Shown piece by piece: positions 1-8,824 of a stretch of DNA of 64,000 nucleotides. Under the pieces are notes generated by a model, which was not told the DNA's origin, searched no databases, and worked only from the letters and a program-made list of their open reading frames with translations. Positions within the stretch are counted from its first letter, which is position 1. Every line of letters begins with the position of its first letter. The stretch covers positions 62,001-126,000 of the forward strand of contig NZ_JAKRNS010000003.1 of the NCBI RefSeq assembly GCF_022346615.1. Reading direction: 5' to 3'. A program made the translations under genes and the position numbers. The DNA comes from Staphylococcus sp. ACRSN. GTDB lineage: Bacteria; Bacillota; Bacilli; Staphylococcales; Staphylococcaceae.

Positions 1-1230
1 GGCAACATGACCAGTGACAAGTGCGCTCGTAATATTGTATCCTCCTGTATAACCATGTATATCGAGAACTTCCCCGCATAGGAATAATCCAGGAATGATT
101 TTTGACATCATTGATTTAGGATGAATTTCTTTCAAGCTGACGCCACCTCCTGTAACGAATGCTTTATCAATAGGTAAAGTGCCATTTACTTTAAATGTAA
201 ATGCTTTAAATAAAGTGACTAAACGATTAATTTGAGCATTTGAAATATGGTGAGATGTTAAATTTTCATCTATTTCAGCTTGATCTATTAAAAACTGTAA
301 ATATCTTTCTTCAATTAGACCATGTAAGCTATTTTTGACATATTTATCTGGTGCTGCTTTAAGCATATCTCTAATAGTTTTTTCCAAATCAGCAACAGAA
401 AGATTTGGAAAGGCATCAATTTGCATTTCGATTTCTTGTTTTTTTTGATTTTTTTGTTCTTTATATACAAATTGACTGCATCTTAATGCTGCAGGACCAC
501 TAATGCCAAAATGAGTGAAAAGCATATCCATTTGATGCGTTATACGTTTTTTTTGATTTTTCTTTAATACAGATAAGCCTACATCCTTTAAACTTAAACC
601 TTTTAAGCGTTTGTCTTTAATAAAAGGTTCAGCTGATTTAATTGGGACCTCTGTGGGGAATAATTCTGTAATTGAATGTCCTAATGTCTTTGCAAATTTA
701 TATCCATCTCCAGTCGAACCAGTTTGCGGTACACTTGTACCTCCTGTTGCAATAATAAGTGTTTTAGATTCAAAAATTGTTTGATTATTTAGTGTGACGG
801 TAAATGTATTTTGATTAGTATAGTTAACACTTTCTACAATTGATTCTTCTTTAACTTCAACATGATTCTCTTTTAATGTAGTGATAAGTGTATTAACAAC
901 ATCTTGTGCCTTATTTGAGACTGGGAACATTCTGCCGTGATCTTCTTCCTTTAATTTTACTCCGCGTGATTCAAAGAAGTTTATAATAGATTCATTATCA
1001 AATATTGAAAAGGGGCTATAGAGAAACTTCCCATTACCAGGTATGTTTTTTATAATCTCTTCATACGGTAGACGATTTGTTACATTACAACGGCCGCCTC
1101 CTGAAATTTTTAACTTTCTTCCTAATCCTTTTTTCTTTTCAAGCAATAGGACACTATCATCATGGGCGCTTGAAGCTGCGGCAGCCATAAGACCACTGGG
1201 GCCTCCACCAATTATAATTGTTTGATACAT
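1..1230 (-). CDS. NAD(P)/FAD-dependent oxidoreductase, HI0933/YtfP family (3' end missing)
   Basis: The frame is open on the minus strand from an ATG at 1228-1230 to the window edge (410 codons). The C-terminus lies beyond position 1, probably by a short stretch. The N-terminus MYQTIIIGGGPSGLMAAAAS is a GxGxxG dinucleotide-binding fold for FAD. It is followed by GRKLKISGGGRCNVTN, a signature of the HI0933-like flavoprotein family, and near the end of the visible part by ATGGTSVPQTGSTGDG and LFLCGEVLDIHGYTGGYN. The substrate of this family is not firmly known, so no pathway is assigned. An AGGGAGGC ribosome binding site lies 7 bases before the ATG. It is divergent from the flippase gene at 1557. 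Confidence 0.9.
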   Translation of the reverse strand, partial: MYQTIIIGGGPSGLMAAAASSAHDDSVLLLEKKKGLGRKLKISGGGRCNVTNRLPYEEIIKNIPGNGKFLYSPFSIFDNESIINFFESRGVKLKEEDHGRMFPVSNKAQDVVNTLITTLKENHVEVKEESIVESVNYTNQNTFTVTLNNQTIFESKTLIIATGGTSVPQTGSTGDGYKFAKTLGHSITELFPTEVPIKSAEPFIKDKRLKGLSLKDVGLSVLKKNQKKRITHQMDMLFTHFGISGPAALRCSQFVYKEQKNQKKQEIEMQIDAFPNLSVADLEKTIRDMLKAAPDKYVKNSLHGLIEERYLQFLIDQAEIDENLTSHHISNAQINRLVTLFKAFTFKVNGTLPIDKAFVTGGGVSLKEIHPKSMMSKIIPGLFLCGEVLDIHGYTGGYNITSALVTGHVA

Positions 1231-1556
1231 TTTATTGCCTCCCTTTACAATATAGTGTTATTTTATATGAAGAAATACTGTTTTGTGATTGACACTTTTA
1301 ATTGTACTTTACTATACGATTTACAACACCATAATATTTTAAATGATAGTATACAAAAGGGCAAAGACAAATAGTTAGAATGATAAATTTTAATTAGACG
1401 AACTTTTTAGGTAATTACATATAAAATGAAATGATTTATTTGAATTTTCAAATGTTATTTATGAGGTTTGTATACATTTACTTTTGAAAAAAAGTTGTTA
1501 AAACGTTATGATAAAGTTTACGAGTGTAAAAATTAAATTGAGATAGGAAGATCTGA
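1231..1556. other. Divergent intergenic region
   Basis: This 326-base AT-rich stretch separates the oxidoreductase (minus) from murJ (plus). A good SigA-type promoter for murJ is at 1484-1512. I saw no clear terminator, repeat or open reading frame. A sequence TTAAAACGTTATGA near 1498-1511 is only a weak cre look-alike. Confidence 0.5.
1484..1512 (+). promoter_or_regulatory. SigA-type promoter for murJ operon
   Basis: TTGAAA at 1484-1489 and TATGAT at 1507-1512 are separated by exactly 17 bases. Transcription would start near 1519, leaving a leader of about 38 bases with AGGAAG at 1545-1550 as the ribosome binding site. Confidence 0.6.
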
Positions 1557-3194
1557 ATGAGTGAAAGTAAAGAATTAGTACGGGGGACCTTCTTGATTAC
1601 GTTAAGTATTTTGATAACAAAAATACTAGGCGTAGTTTATATAATCCCGTTTTACGCAATTATCGGTGGCGAAGAAAAATTAGCGCCTTTTAACTATGCG
1701 TATACCCCTTATAACATCGCGATCGCAGTTGCGACAGCGGGTGTTCCTTTAGCAGCTTCAAAATATGTCGCCAAATATAACGCTTTAGGTGCATATAAAG
1801 TCAGTCAGAAATTATATAAATCTAGTTTTATTGTTATGTCTATTACTGGTTTTATTGGCTTTTTATTACTATACTTTTTAGCACCAAGTATTGCTACAAT
1901 CACTTTAGCAAATGATTCTGGTGGTAAAGGTAGTTGGTCAGTAGCTGATATAACTTGGATTATTAGAATTATTAGTATGGTTGTAATATTTATTCCATTG
2001 TTAGCTACATGGCGTGGTGTTTTCCAAGGATATAAATCCATGGGGCCTACAGCAGTATCAGAAGTACTTGAACAAGTAGCTCGTATTTTATTTATTTTAA
2101 TTGGTAGTTATTTAGTATTAAATGTATTTCACGGATCAACTCTATCTGCGAATGCTGTAGCAACATTTGCTGCTGCAATCGGTGCGATAGCGGGTATATT
2201 TACACTATGGTATTACTGGAGGAAAAGAAAACCTCATATTTATAAAATGGTAGCTTCCGATACAACAGGTATACAGGTATCCTATGGCCGTATGTATAAG
2301 GAAATTATTTCTTACAGTATTCCATTTGTAATCGTAAGTTTGAACTTCCCATTATTTAATTTAGTAGATCAGTTTACACATAATGCTGCGTTGGGTATGG
2401 CAGGTGTACCAAATCGATTGCACGATTACTTCTTTACTATTTTAAATATGACAACAAATAAAATTGTAATGATTCCTACATCGCTTGCATCAGGTTTTGC
2501 AGTAAGTCTAATACCTTTTATAACAAAGACTTATGCAGCGGGCGAAATAAATGAAATGCACCGACAAATTAGAACTTCCTTAGGTGTTTTAATGTATATA
2601 ACTGTACCAGCTGCACTAGGAATAATGGCACTTGCAGCACCATTATATACAGTGTTTTATAAATATAATGTCGATGGCAGTCATATGTTATTCTACTATG
2701 CTCCTGTTGCAATTTTGATTTCTTTATTGGGTGTAACGGCTTCAATGTTACAAGGAATTGATAAACAGAAATTAACAGTATTTATTATTTTAGCGGCAGT
2801 AGCTATTAAAGTGATATTAAATACACCGTTAATTACAGCATTACATTCAGCAGGTGCCATTTTAAGTACAGCAATTGCTTTAATATTTGCAGTATCATGT
2901 AATTTTATCGTATTAAAAAAATATGCGAAATTTAATTTCAGTGAAACTTGGCTGCATTTTGCTAAGATATTTTTATATGGTTTTATTATGATGGTAGTTG
3001 TTGAAATTAGTTCGTTTATTTTGCAAACTTTTATATCTCAAGAACATAAATTGGGTGCTTTGACAATTGTTATTATAAGTGTTGTAATCGGTATGCTTAT
3101 CTATGCGATTTTAACTATGAAAACAAGATTGGCTGATGAATTTTTAGGTGATTTACCGAATAAAATAAGACGTAAATTAGGAATTACTTCATGA
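1557..3194 (+). CDS. murJ: MurJ-type lipid II flippase (MOP superfamily, YtgP/SpoVB-like)
   Basis: A 545-residue polytopic membrane protein made of many hydrophobic helices (about 14 expected for the family). It begins with the typical RGTFLITLSILITKILGV segment of polysaccharide-biosynthesis/MOP proteins. In S. aureus the gene at this chromosomal position, next to an rsuA-like gene, is the essential MurJ flippase that moves lipid II across the membrane for peptidoglycan synthesis; in B. subtilis the homolog is YtgP (MurJ). The assignment to MurJ rather than SpoVB rests on that synteny and on length. AGGAAG sits 6 bases before the ATG. The stop overlaps the start of the next gene by 4 bases, so the two are translationally coupled. 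Confidence 0.85.
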   Translation: MSESKELVRGTFLITLSILITKILGVVYIIPFYAIIGGEEKLAPFNYAYTPYNIAIAVATAGVPLAASKYVAKYNALGAYKVSQKLYKSSFIVMSITGFIGFLLLYFLAPSIATITLANDSGGKGSWSVADITWIIRIISMVVIFIPLLATWRGVFQGYKSMGPTAVSEVLEQVARILFILIGSYLVLNVFHGSTLSANAVATFAAAIGAIAGIFTLWYYWRKRKPHIYKMVASDTTGIQVSYGRMYKEIISYSIPFVIVSLNFPLFNLVDQFTHNAALGMAGVPNRLHDYFFTILNMTTNKIVMIPTSLASGFAVSLIPFITKTYAAGEINEMHRQIRTSLGVLMYITVPAALGIMALAAPLYTVFYKYNVDGSHMLFYYAPVAILISLLGVTASMLQGIDKQKLTVFIILAAVAIKVILNTPLITALHSAGAILSTAIALIFAVSCNFIVLKKYAKFNFSETWLHFAKIFLYGFIMMVVVEISSFILQTFISQEHKLGALTIVIISVVIGMLIYAILTMKTRLADEFLGDLPNKIRRKLGITS

Positions 3195-3889
3195 GATTAG
3201 ATAAATTTTTAAGTAATATGGGTGTCGGCAGTAGGACGGAAGTTAAGCAATTATTGAAACAGGGCGCTGTTACCCTAAATAGTCAAAAGGAAAAGTCACC
3301 AAAGGTACAAATCAATCCAGATATTGATCAAATAAAAGTTAACGGTAAATCAATAGCATATATTGATAAAGTATATCTAATGTTAAATAAACCAAAGGGC
3401 TATATTTCTGCAACTAGGGATGATTTACATCAAACAGTTATTGATTTAATTGATGAATATGATTATTTAGATATATTTCCGGTAGGCAGATTAGATAAAG
3501 ACACTGAAGGTTTAATACTCATTACGAATGATGGAGAATTTAATCATCAATTAATGAGCCCAACAAAGCATGTTCCGAAAACATATGAAGTATTTTCAGA
3601 AAAAACTATCACAAATGATGATATAAAGTTGTTTAAAACGGGTATTGAATTGAGTGAGGGATTGACTAAACCTGCTCACTTAGAGTTAGGTGTAAAAGAT
3701 AAACAGTCTTTCGTAACTATCAGTGAAGGTAAGTATCATCAAATAAAGCGTATGTATCACGCGATTGATAATGAAGTGAAAGAATTAAAAAGAGTTCGAA
3801 TTGGTGAATTGTCACTTGAAGATGATTTAATTCAAGGTACTTATCGTCACTTAACAGAGCAAGACTTTAAAAAATTAGGATTAAAATAA
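3191..3889 (+). CDS. RsuA/YtzG-family 16S rRNA pseudouridine synthase
   Basis: 232 residues. An S4-like RNA-binding domain occupies about residues 1-50 (MRLDKFLSNMGVGSRTEVK). The synthase domain follows, with the catalytic motif GRLDKDTEGLIL; Asp102 would be the nucleophile of the RsuA/RluB/E/F family. The family converts uridine to pseudouridine in rRNA, and RsuA itself acts on U516 of 16S rRNA; which site this paralog modifies is inferred. Its ATG overlaps the murJ stop (ATGA), indicating an operon. Confidence 0.88.
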   Translation: MRLDKFLSNMGVGSRTEVKQLLKQGAVTLNSQKEKSPKVQINPDIDQIKVNGKSIAYIDKVYLMLNKPKGYISATRDDLHQTVIDLIDEYDYLDIFPVGRLDKDTEGLILITNDGEFNHQLMSPTKHVPKTYEVFSEKTITNDDIKLFKTGIELSEGLTKPAHLELGVKDKQSFVTISEGKYHQIKRMYHAIDNEVKELKRVRIGELSLEDDLIQGTYRHLTEQDFKKLGLK

Positions 3890-3902
3890 AAGAGGTGTTT
3901 TC

Positions 3903-4307
3903 ATGTCAAAATTATTACGTGCATTAGTTGGAGTTGGTGGCGCTGCCGCAGCAGTAGTACTATCTAAAAAAGAAAACAGAGATAAATTAAAAAATGAATA
4001 TAGTAAATATAAATCCAACCCAGAATCATACAAACAAAATGCAAAAGATATTGCTTCACAAATAAGTTCAAAAGCTGGCGAAACATTTAATGAAGTAAAA
4101 CAAGATCCAAAAGGTTATGCATCAAAAGTAAAACAAGATCCAAAAGGATTCATTAATAGTCAAAAAGATCATTTTAAAGGTAATGCGGATAGCGATAAAC
4201 AAATAGAAGAGGCTCGCTTTGCAGATGAAGGCGCAGCAGATCCTTCAAATAATTTACGCGTTGTTACTGAAGAAGAACTAAAAAATAATGGTAACAAAAA
4301 ATCATAA
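3903..4307 (+). CDS. YtxH-like small protein with KQDPKG repeats
   Basis: 134 residues. It starts with a glycine/alanine-rich hydrophobic segment (LLRALVGVGGAAAAVVL, about residues 4-20) followed directly by KKENRDKL, the layout of YtxH-type proteins. The rest is highly charged and probably helical or disordered. A motif VKQDPKGY/F occurs twice 11 residues apart; at DNA level the identical 20-mers lie at 4095-4114 and 4128-4147. Function is unknown. GAGGTG precedes the ATG, it follows the rsuA-like gene by 13 bases, and a terminator follows, so it closes the murJ operon. Confidence 0.75.
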   Translation: MSKLLRALVGVGGAAAAVVLSKKENRDKLKNEYSKYKSNPESYKQNAKDIASQISSKAGETFNEVKQDPKGYASKVKQDPKGFINSQKDHFKGNADSDKQIEEARFADEGAADPSNNLRVVTEEELKNNGNKKS

Positions 4308-4326
4308 TTAAATATTTTTGTTATTA

Positions 4327-4357
4327 CCCAACTCCTACAGTGGAGTTGGGTTTTTTT
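4327..4357 (+). terminator. Intrinsic terminator of murJ operon
   Basis: A perfect 9-base stem CCCAACTCC / GGAGTTGGG with a 6-base loop is followed by seven T residues. Confidence 0.9.
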
Positions 4358-4438
4358 AATACAGTTTCTAAATCACGCTAGAATAAAGTAGTTTTACTGT
4401 ATTATGTGAAATATAACAGATAAAATTTTGGAATAAAA

Positions 4439-4467
4439 TTGTCATCTCACTGTAGTTTATCTATTAC
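4439..4467 (+). promoter_or_regulatory. Possible pepV promoter
   Basis: TTGTCA (4439-4444) and TATTAC (4462-4467) are 17 bases apart. The -10 is imperfect, so the assignment is tentative. Confidence 0.4.
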
Positions 4468-4517
4468 TTCATGTAAAATAAAGAATATATTAGTTAGAAG
4501 AAGGAAGTTGATCACAA

Positions 4518-5927
4518 ATGTGGAGAGAAAAAGTACAAGCATACGAAAATCAAATCATCGAAGATTTAAATGGATTATTAGCTATTGAAAGTGTAAGAGA
4601 TGACAGTAAAGCATCTACAGAAAACCCTGTAGGTCCAGGACCACGTCAGGCACTTGACTATATGTATAAAATTGCAGAACGAGATGGTTTTGGTACACAT
4701 GACGTAGATCATATTGCAGGAAGAATTGAAGTAGGTACCGGTGAAGATGTATTCGGTATTTTATGTCATGTAGACGTAGTGCCAGCTGGAGAAGGTTGGG
4801 ATACAAATCCATTCGATCCTGTTGTGACAGAGGATAAAGTGATTGCCAGAGGGACCTTAGATGACAAGGGGCCTACAATTGCTGCTTATTATGCTGTGAA
4901 AATATTAAATGACATGAAAGTGAACTGGAAAAAAAGAATACATATCATTATTGGAACAGATGAAGAATCTGATTGGAAATGTACAGATCGTTACTTCCAA
5001 ACAGAAGAAATGCCAGCTCTAGGATTTGCTCCGGATGCTGAATTCCCAGCAATCCATGGTGAAAAAGGGATAAGCACATTTGACGTGATTCAAAATGAAT
5101 TAGCAGAAGAAGTAGATGAACCAGAATATGAACTACGCTCATTTACATCGGGTCAACGATATAACATGGTTCCAGACGAAGCTGTAGCATATATCAATGT
5201 CAAAGAAAATATGACAGATGTGATTCAAAATTTTGAGCAGTACCTTGTAGACAACCATTTAGAAGGCGAGAGCTCAGTGGATAGCGGTGTTTTAGTACTT
5301 AACGTTCAGGGTAAAGCAGTACACGGTATGGATCCATCTATAGGGGTGAATGCAGGTTTATATTTACTTAATTTCTTGTCTCAACTTGATTTAGATAAAT
5401 CCGCAACTAATTTTGTAGATTTCAGTGAAAAGTATTTATTCAACTCACATTTCGGTGAAAAAATGGGAATGAAATACCATACTGAAATTATGGGCGATGT
5501 AACTACTAATATTGGTGTAATTTCTTATGATAATACTAAAGGTGGGAAATTTGGTATAAATTTAAGATATCCAGAAGGCTTCGAATTCGAAGAAGCGATG
5601 GCTAGGTTTACAAAAGAAATAGAAACATTAGGCTTTTCTATTGAACTAGGTAAAAACCAAGTGCCTCATTATGTAGAAAAAGATGATCCATTCGTACAAA
5701 CATTAGTACAAGCATACAGAAATCAAACAGGTGATGACTCTGAGCCATATACAATTGGTGGTGGCACATATGCACGTAATTTAGATAAAGGTGTAGCTTT
5801 TGGTGCCATGTTTGATGATTCAGAAGATTTAATGCATCAAAAAAATGAGTACATTACAAAAAAACAATTATTTAATGCGACAAGTATTTACTTAGAATCA
5901 TTGTATGCATTATGTGTGGAGGAATAA
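4518..5927 (+). CDS. pepV: Dipeptidase PepV (M20 metallopeptidase)
   Basis: 469 residues, the usual PepV length. Zinc ligands of the M20 family are visible: LCHVDVVP (His), [10 protein letters not shown] (bridging Asp), GTDEESDW (catalytic and ligand Glu pair) and PDAEFP. The C-terminal [10 protein letters not shown] and MHQKNEYI blocks are also typical. It cleaves dipeptides in the cytoplasm, supplying amino acids from peptides. GAAGGAAG precedes the ATG. The stop lies just before the dat start, so pepV and dat form an operon, as in other staphylococci. Confidence 0.95.
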   Translation: MWREKVQAYENQIIEDLNGLLAIESVRDDSKASTENPVGPGPRQALDYMYKIAERDGFGTHDVDHIAGRIEVGTGEDVFGILCHVDVVPAGEGWDTNPFDPVVTEDKVIARGTLDDKGPTIAAYYAVKILNDMKVNWKKRIHIIIGTDEESDWKCTDRYFQTEEMPALGFAPDAEFPAIHGEKGISTFDVIQNELAEEVDEPEYELRSFTSGQRYNMVPDEAVAYINVKENMTDVIQNFEQYLVDNHLEGESSVDSGVLVLNVQGKAVHGMDPSIGVNAGLYLLNFLSQLDLDKSATNFVDFSEKYLFNSHFGEKMGMKYHTEIMGDVTTNIGVISYDNTKGGKFGINLRYPEGFEFEEAMARFTKEIETLGFSIELGKNQVPHYVEKDDPFVQTLVQAYRNQTGDDSEPYTIGGGTYARNLDKGVAFGAMFDDSEDLMHQKNEYITKKQLFNATSIYLESLYALCVEE

Positions 5928-5929
5928 AT

Positions 5930-6805
5930 ATGACAAAAGTATTAATCAATGAAAAAATCGTAGATGAGCAAGAAGCTAACGTTCCGTATAATGACAGAGG
6001 TTATGTTTTTGGTGATGGTATTTATGAATATGTAAGAATTTATGACAATCATATTTTTACAGCGCGACCACATTTTGAAAGATTGTTAAGAAGTGCGAAG
6101 GAAATCGGTTTAGACTTAAAATACTCTGTAGATGGTTTAATTGAACTTGTACAAGAATTAATTAATGCAAACCAAGTTGTAAATGGTGGCGTATATATTC
6201 AAGTAACACGTGGTGCTGCGCCTCGAGATCATGCATTCCCAACACCAGCGATTGAAGCAAATGTAATGGCATTTACAAAGAGTTATGGTCGTCCGTACAA
6301 AGAATTAGAAGAAGGAATTAATGCAGTAACAACTGAAGACATTCGTTGGTTGCGTTGTGATATCAAAAGTTTGAATTTATTAGGCAATGTGTTAGCAAAA
6401 GAATTTGCTGTTAAATATAATGCTAAAGAAGCGATTCAACATAGAGGTGAAATCGTAACAGAAGGTTCTTCAAGTAATGTTTATGCAATTAAAGATGGTG
6501 CAATTTATACACATCCAGTTAATAATTACATTTTGAATGGTATTACTCGAAAAGTAATTAAACATGTTGCTGAAGAACAAAATATTCCTTTTAATGAAGA
6601 AACATTCACTGTAGACTTCTTGAAAAATGCTGATGAAATCATTGTATCTAGTACATCAATTGAAGTGATGCCAGTAGTCAATTTAAATGGTGAACCAGTT
6701 GGTGAAGGAAAAGTTGGAGCGGTTACCAAAAAATTACAAGAAGGATTTAACCGCTATATAGATACAGTTAGTGAAGAATTTCAAGAAAATGGACAAAAAA
6801 TATAA
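5930..6805 (+). CDS. dat: D-amino-acid (D-alanine) aminotransferase
   Basis: 291 residues of the class IV PLP-dependent aminotransferase fold. [12 protein letters not shown] (about 23-34) is diagnostic, and Lys146 in [11 protein letters not shown] is the likely Schiff-base lysine. The enzyme interconverts D-alanine and 2-oxoglutarate with pyruvate and D-glutamate, linking to peptidoglycan precursor supply. I start at the ATG at 5930, where MTKVLINE matches the family N-terminus and GGAGG lies at the right distance; an in-frame ATG 18 bases upstream is inside the pepV 3' end. It is the second gene after pepV. Confidence 0.93.
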   Translation: MTKVLINEKIVDEQEANVPYNDRGYVFGDGIYEYVRIYDNHIFTARPHFERLLRSAKEIGLDLKYSVDGLIELVQELINANQVVNGGVYIQVTRGAAPRDHAFPTPAIEANVMAFTKSYGRPYKELEEGINAVTTEDIRWLRCDIKSLNLLGNVLAKEFAVKYNAKEAIQHRGEIVTEGSSSNVYAIKDGAIYTHPVNNYILNGITRKVIKHVAEEQNIPFNEETFTVDFLKNADEIIVSSTSIEVMPVVNLNGEPVGEGKVGAVTKKLQEGFNRYIDTVSEEFQENGQKI

Positions 6806-6825
6806 CATAAATTGAACTGAAATTA

Positions 6826-6834
6826 TGTTATAAT
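6826..6834 (+). promoter_or_regulatory. Consensus extended -10 promoter downstream of dat
   Basis: TGTTATAAT is a perfect TGNTATAAT extended -10; no good -35 is present. Transcription would start near 6841. The first bases of that transcript include a perfect hairpin TTTCGTT / AACGAAA (6856-6874), followed by AAAAAGT-C-ACTTTTT (6877-6891). Confidence 0.5.
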
Positions 6835-6855
6835 GCTAACTGAGCCGAATTAAAA

Positions 6856-7070
6856 TTTCGTTAAATAAACGAAAGTAAAAAGTCACTTTTTGTTTCTCAT
6901 TTTTGGTTGAAATACATAACCAAACAATATAAAATCTTTTATAAGACTTGAATTTCAAAAGTAGAAAATTTCAAGAAAAAGATGGAGAAATCTAAAATTA
7001 AGTACTCTGTTTCATGTTGATTTATGGTATGCTATACAGGTTGCTATAAATTAACATGTACAGCGTGTAC
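6856..7070 (+). other. Long structured leader or small RNA region ahead of ytmP
   Basis: The 431 bases between dat and ytmP are longer than needed. After the hairpin at 6856-6874 there is an imperfect inverted repeat CTTGAA...TTCAAG (about 6950-6975). Two extended -10 look-alikes follow: TGCTATACA at 7030-7038 and TGCTATAAA at 7042-7050. A short inverted repeat GTACA-GCG-TGTAC lies near 7057-7070. Either a small RNA or a multi-promoter leader would fit. I see no family match. Confidence 0.35.
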
Positions 7071-7102
7071 TATTTATATAATAAAAAAGGAACTTGAGCC
7101 AT

Positions 7103-7192
7103 ATGGGACAAGTGTGTCGATTCATACGGAAACACACTGAAATGGTTGAAGTTTATAATTTTGTGAATGAAATTATTATAAGTGGCTCTTGA
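7103..7192 (+). CDS. Small ORF / candidate leader peptide upstream of ytmP
   Basis: A 29-codon ORF beginning MGQVCRFIRKHTEMV and ending IIISGS. AAAAGGA lies 11 bases before the ATG. Codon use and amino-acid mix look protein-like. The ORF is bracketed by complementary GAGCCA (7096-7101) and TGGCTC (7183-7188), and a second GAGCCA follows at 7206-7211. The stop codon therefore sits just inside an alternative hairpin ahead of the ytmP start. It could be a regulatory leader peptide, a small membrane-independent protein, or chance. I do not recognise it. Confidence 0.4.
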   Translation: MGQVCRFIRKHTEMVEVYNFVNEIIISGS

Positions 7193-7236
7193 AATTTGTT
7201 TTCTGGAGCCATTTTCTAATTGAAAGTGAGGTGAAC

Positions 7237-8031
7237 GTGTTGGAGCAGTTTTATCAATTAGGATGGACGCTTGATTCAGCAGGTGGTGCATCTGGTGAAG
7301 CTTATATGGCTGAACAAGATGGACAAAAATTGTTTTTGAAAAGAAATTCAAATCCTTTTATAGCGGCATTATCTGCTGAAGGTATTGTACCTAAACTAGT
7401 TTGGACGAAGCGTATTGAAACTGGAGAAGTTGTAACCGCACAACATTGGAAAAACGGTAGAGAACTTACTTTCAATGAAATGCATGAGAAGCGTGTAGCG
7501 CAGTTATTGAAAAAGATACACAACTCTAAAACATTACTAAATATGTTGAAACGTATGGAAATGGAGCCAATTACACCTGACATTATGTTGAATAAAATTA
7601 ATGCCTCCTTATCTCGAGAAGTTCTAACGCATCATGTTGTTAGAAAAGCGTTAACTTATTTAGAAGATCATTTACCGAATTTAGATCCACGTTTCTTTAC
7701 TGTCGTACATGGTGATGTAAACCATAATAATTGGTTATTATCAGATCATGATGAACTTTATCTAGTTGATTGGGAAGATGCTATGATAGCGGATCCTGCA
7801 ATTGATTTAGGTATGCTGCTGTACAATTACGTTCCGGAAAGTAAATGGCCTCAATGGTTAGATGTTTATGGAGTAAAAGATTCTTTAGATTTACAAAAGC
7901 GTATGAAGTGGTATACAGCGATTCAAGCTATTGGTATGATTCAATGGTATGAGGAACAAAAACGTTATAAAGATATGAATATGTGGTTGAAATTCTTGAA
8001 CGAAATGATGAATAACAATGCATTTATTTAA
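7237..8031 (+). CDS. YtmP-like aminoglycoside phosphotransferase/choline kinase-fold protein
   Basis: 264 residues. The kinase-like core has VHGDVNHNNWLL (catalytic loop, HGDxxxxN) and YLVDWEDAMIADPAIDLG (metal-binding Asp), as in the APH/choline kinase superfamily. The substrate is unknown for this Firmicute subfamily, which is conserved beside trmB (ytmP-trmB in B. subtilis). I choose GTG at 7237, giving MLEQFYQLGW, because AAGTGAGGTG precedes it; a longer in-frame TTG at 7189 has no ribosome binding site. trmB follows after 12 bases. Confidence 0.85.
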   Translation: MLEQFYQLGWTLDSAGGASGEAYMAEQDGQKLFLKRNSNPFIAALSAEGIVPKLVWTKRIETGEVVTAQHWKNGRELTFNEMHEKRVAQLLKKIHNSKTLLNMLKRMEMEPITPDIMLNKINASLSREVLTHHVVRKALTYLEDHLPNLDPRFFTVVHGDVNHNNWLLSDHDELYLVDWEDAMIADPAIDLGMLLYNYVPESKWPQWLDVYGVKDSLDLQKRMKWYTAIQAIGMIQWYEEQKRYKDMNMWLKFLNEMMNNNAFI

Positions 8032-8043
8032 GGAGCTATCAAA

Positions 8044-8679
8044 ATGAGGATGCGTTATAAACCGTGGGCAGAAGATTATCTTAAATCTCACTCAAACATT
8101 GTTGATATTGATGGTAGTCGAGCTGGCCATATTCGTGAATGGTTTAATAATGACAAACCAATATACATCGAAGTAGGTTCTGGTATGGGGCAATTTATAA
8201 CAACACTTGCTGCTCAAAACCCTGATATTAACTTTATTTCGATGGAAAGAGAAAAAAATGTCATGGTGAAAGTGTTGGATAAGGTTTTAGAACTAAACCT
8301 TACGAATATTAAATTAATTTGTAATGATGCAATTGAGTTGAATGATTACTTTGTAGCTGGTGAAGTTGACCGATTATATTTAAACTTTTCAGATCCTTGG
8401 CCTAAAAACAAACATGCGAAACGTAGATTAACATATCATACGTATTTAGCACTTTATAAACAAATCTTAAAGCAAGATGGAGAAGTGCACTTTAAGACTG
8501 ATAATCGAGGTCTTTTTGCATACAGTTTAGAAAGTATGTCACAATTTGGTATGTATTTTACGAAAATTAATTTAAATCTTCATGATGAAGATTTAGAAGG
8601 TAATATTGAAACAGAATATGAAAGAAAGTTTTCAGATAAAGGGTCACGAATTTATCGAATGGAAGCAAAATTTCATTAA
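8044..8679 (+). CDS. trmB: tRNA (guanine-N7-)-methyltransferase TrmB
   Basis: 211 residues. The SAM-binding motif [12 protein letters not shown], the ISMEREK block and [16 protein letters not shown] are hallmarks of TrmB, which makes m7G46 in the variable loop of tRNAs. AAGGAGC precedes the ATG by 8 bases. It is the second gene of a two-gene unit with the YtmP-like gene and is followed by a terminator. Confidence 0.95.
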   Translation: MRMRYKPWAEDYLKSHSNIVDIDGSRAGHIREWFNNDKPIYIEVGSGMGQFITTLAAQNPDINFISMEREKNVMVKVLDKVLELNLTNIKLICNDAIELNDYFVAGEVDRLYLNFSDPWPKNKHAKRRLTYHTYLALYKQILKQDGEVHFKTDNRGLFAYSLESMSQFGMYFTKINLNLHDEDLEGNIETEYERKFSDKGSRIYRMEAKFH

Positions 8680-8690
8680 GTATAAATTAA

Positions 8691-8722
8691 TTGATAGAAC
8701 TTTGGTTCTATCAATTTTTTTT
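8691..8722 (+). terminator. Intrinsic terminator after trmB
   Basis: A perfect 10-base stem TTGATAGAAC / GTTCTATCAA with a 4-base loop is followed by a run of T. Confidence 0.9.
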
Positions 8723-8824
8723 GTTTTTAAAATCAAAAGTGTCATGATTGTATTGCCGTAAGGTTATGTATTAATATGAATATTAACAATACTGTTGTAT
8801 TTCAGTGTTTAGGAGGGATATATA

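Noticed and set aside
1498..1511. cre-like TTAAAACGTTATGA in the murJ promoter
   Set aside because: Two mismatches at key positions, and it overlaps the promoter, which explains the sequence.
7070..7583. Minus-strand ORFs of 93 codons opposite the small ORF and ytmP
   Set aside because: They are antisense to a well-supported gene, lack ribosome binding sites, and have no recognisable domain.
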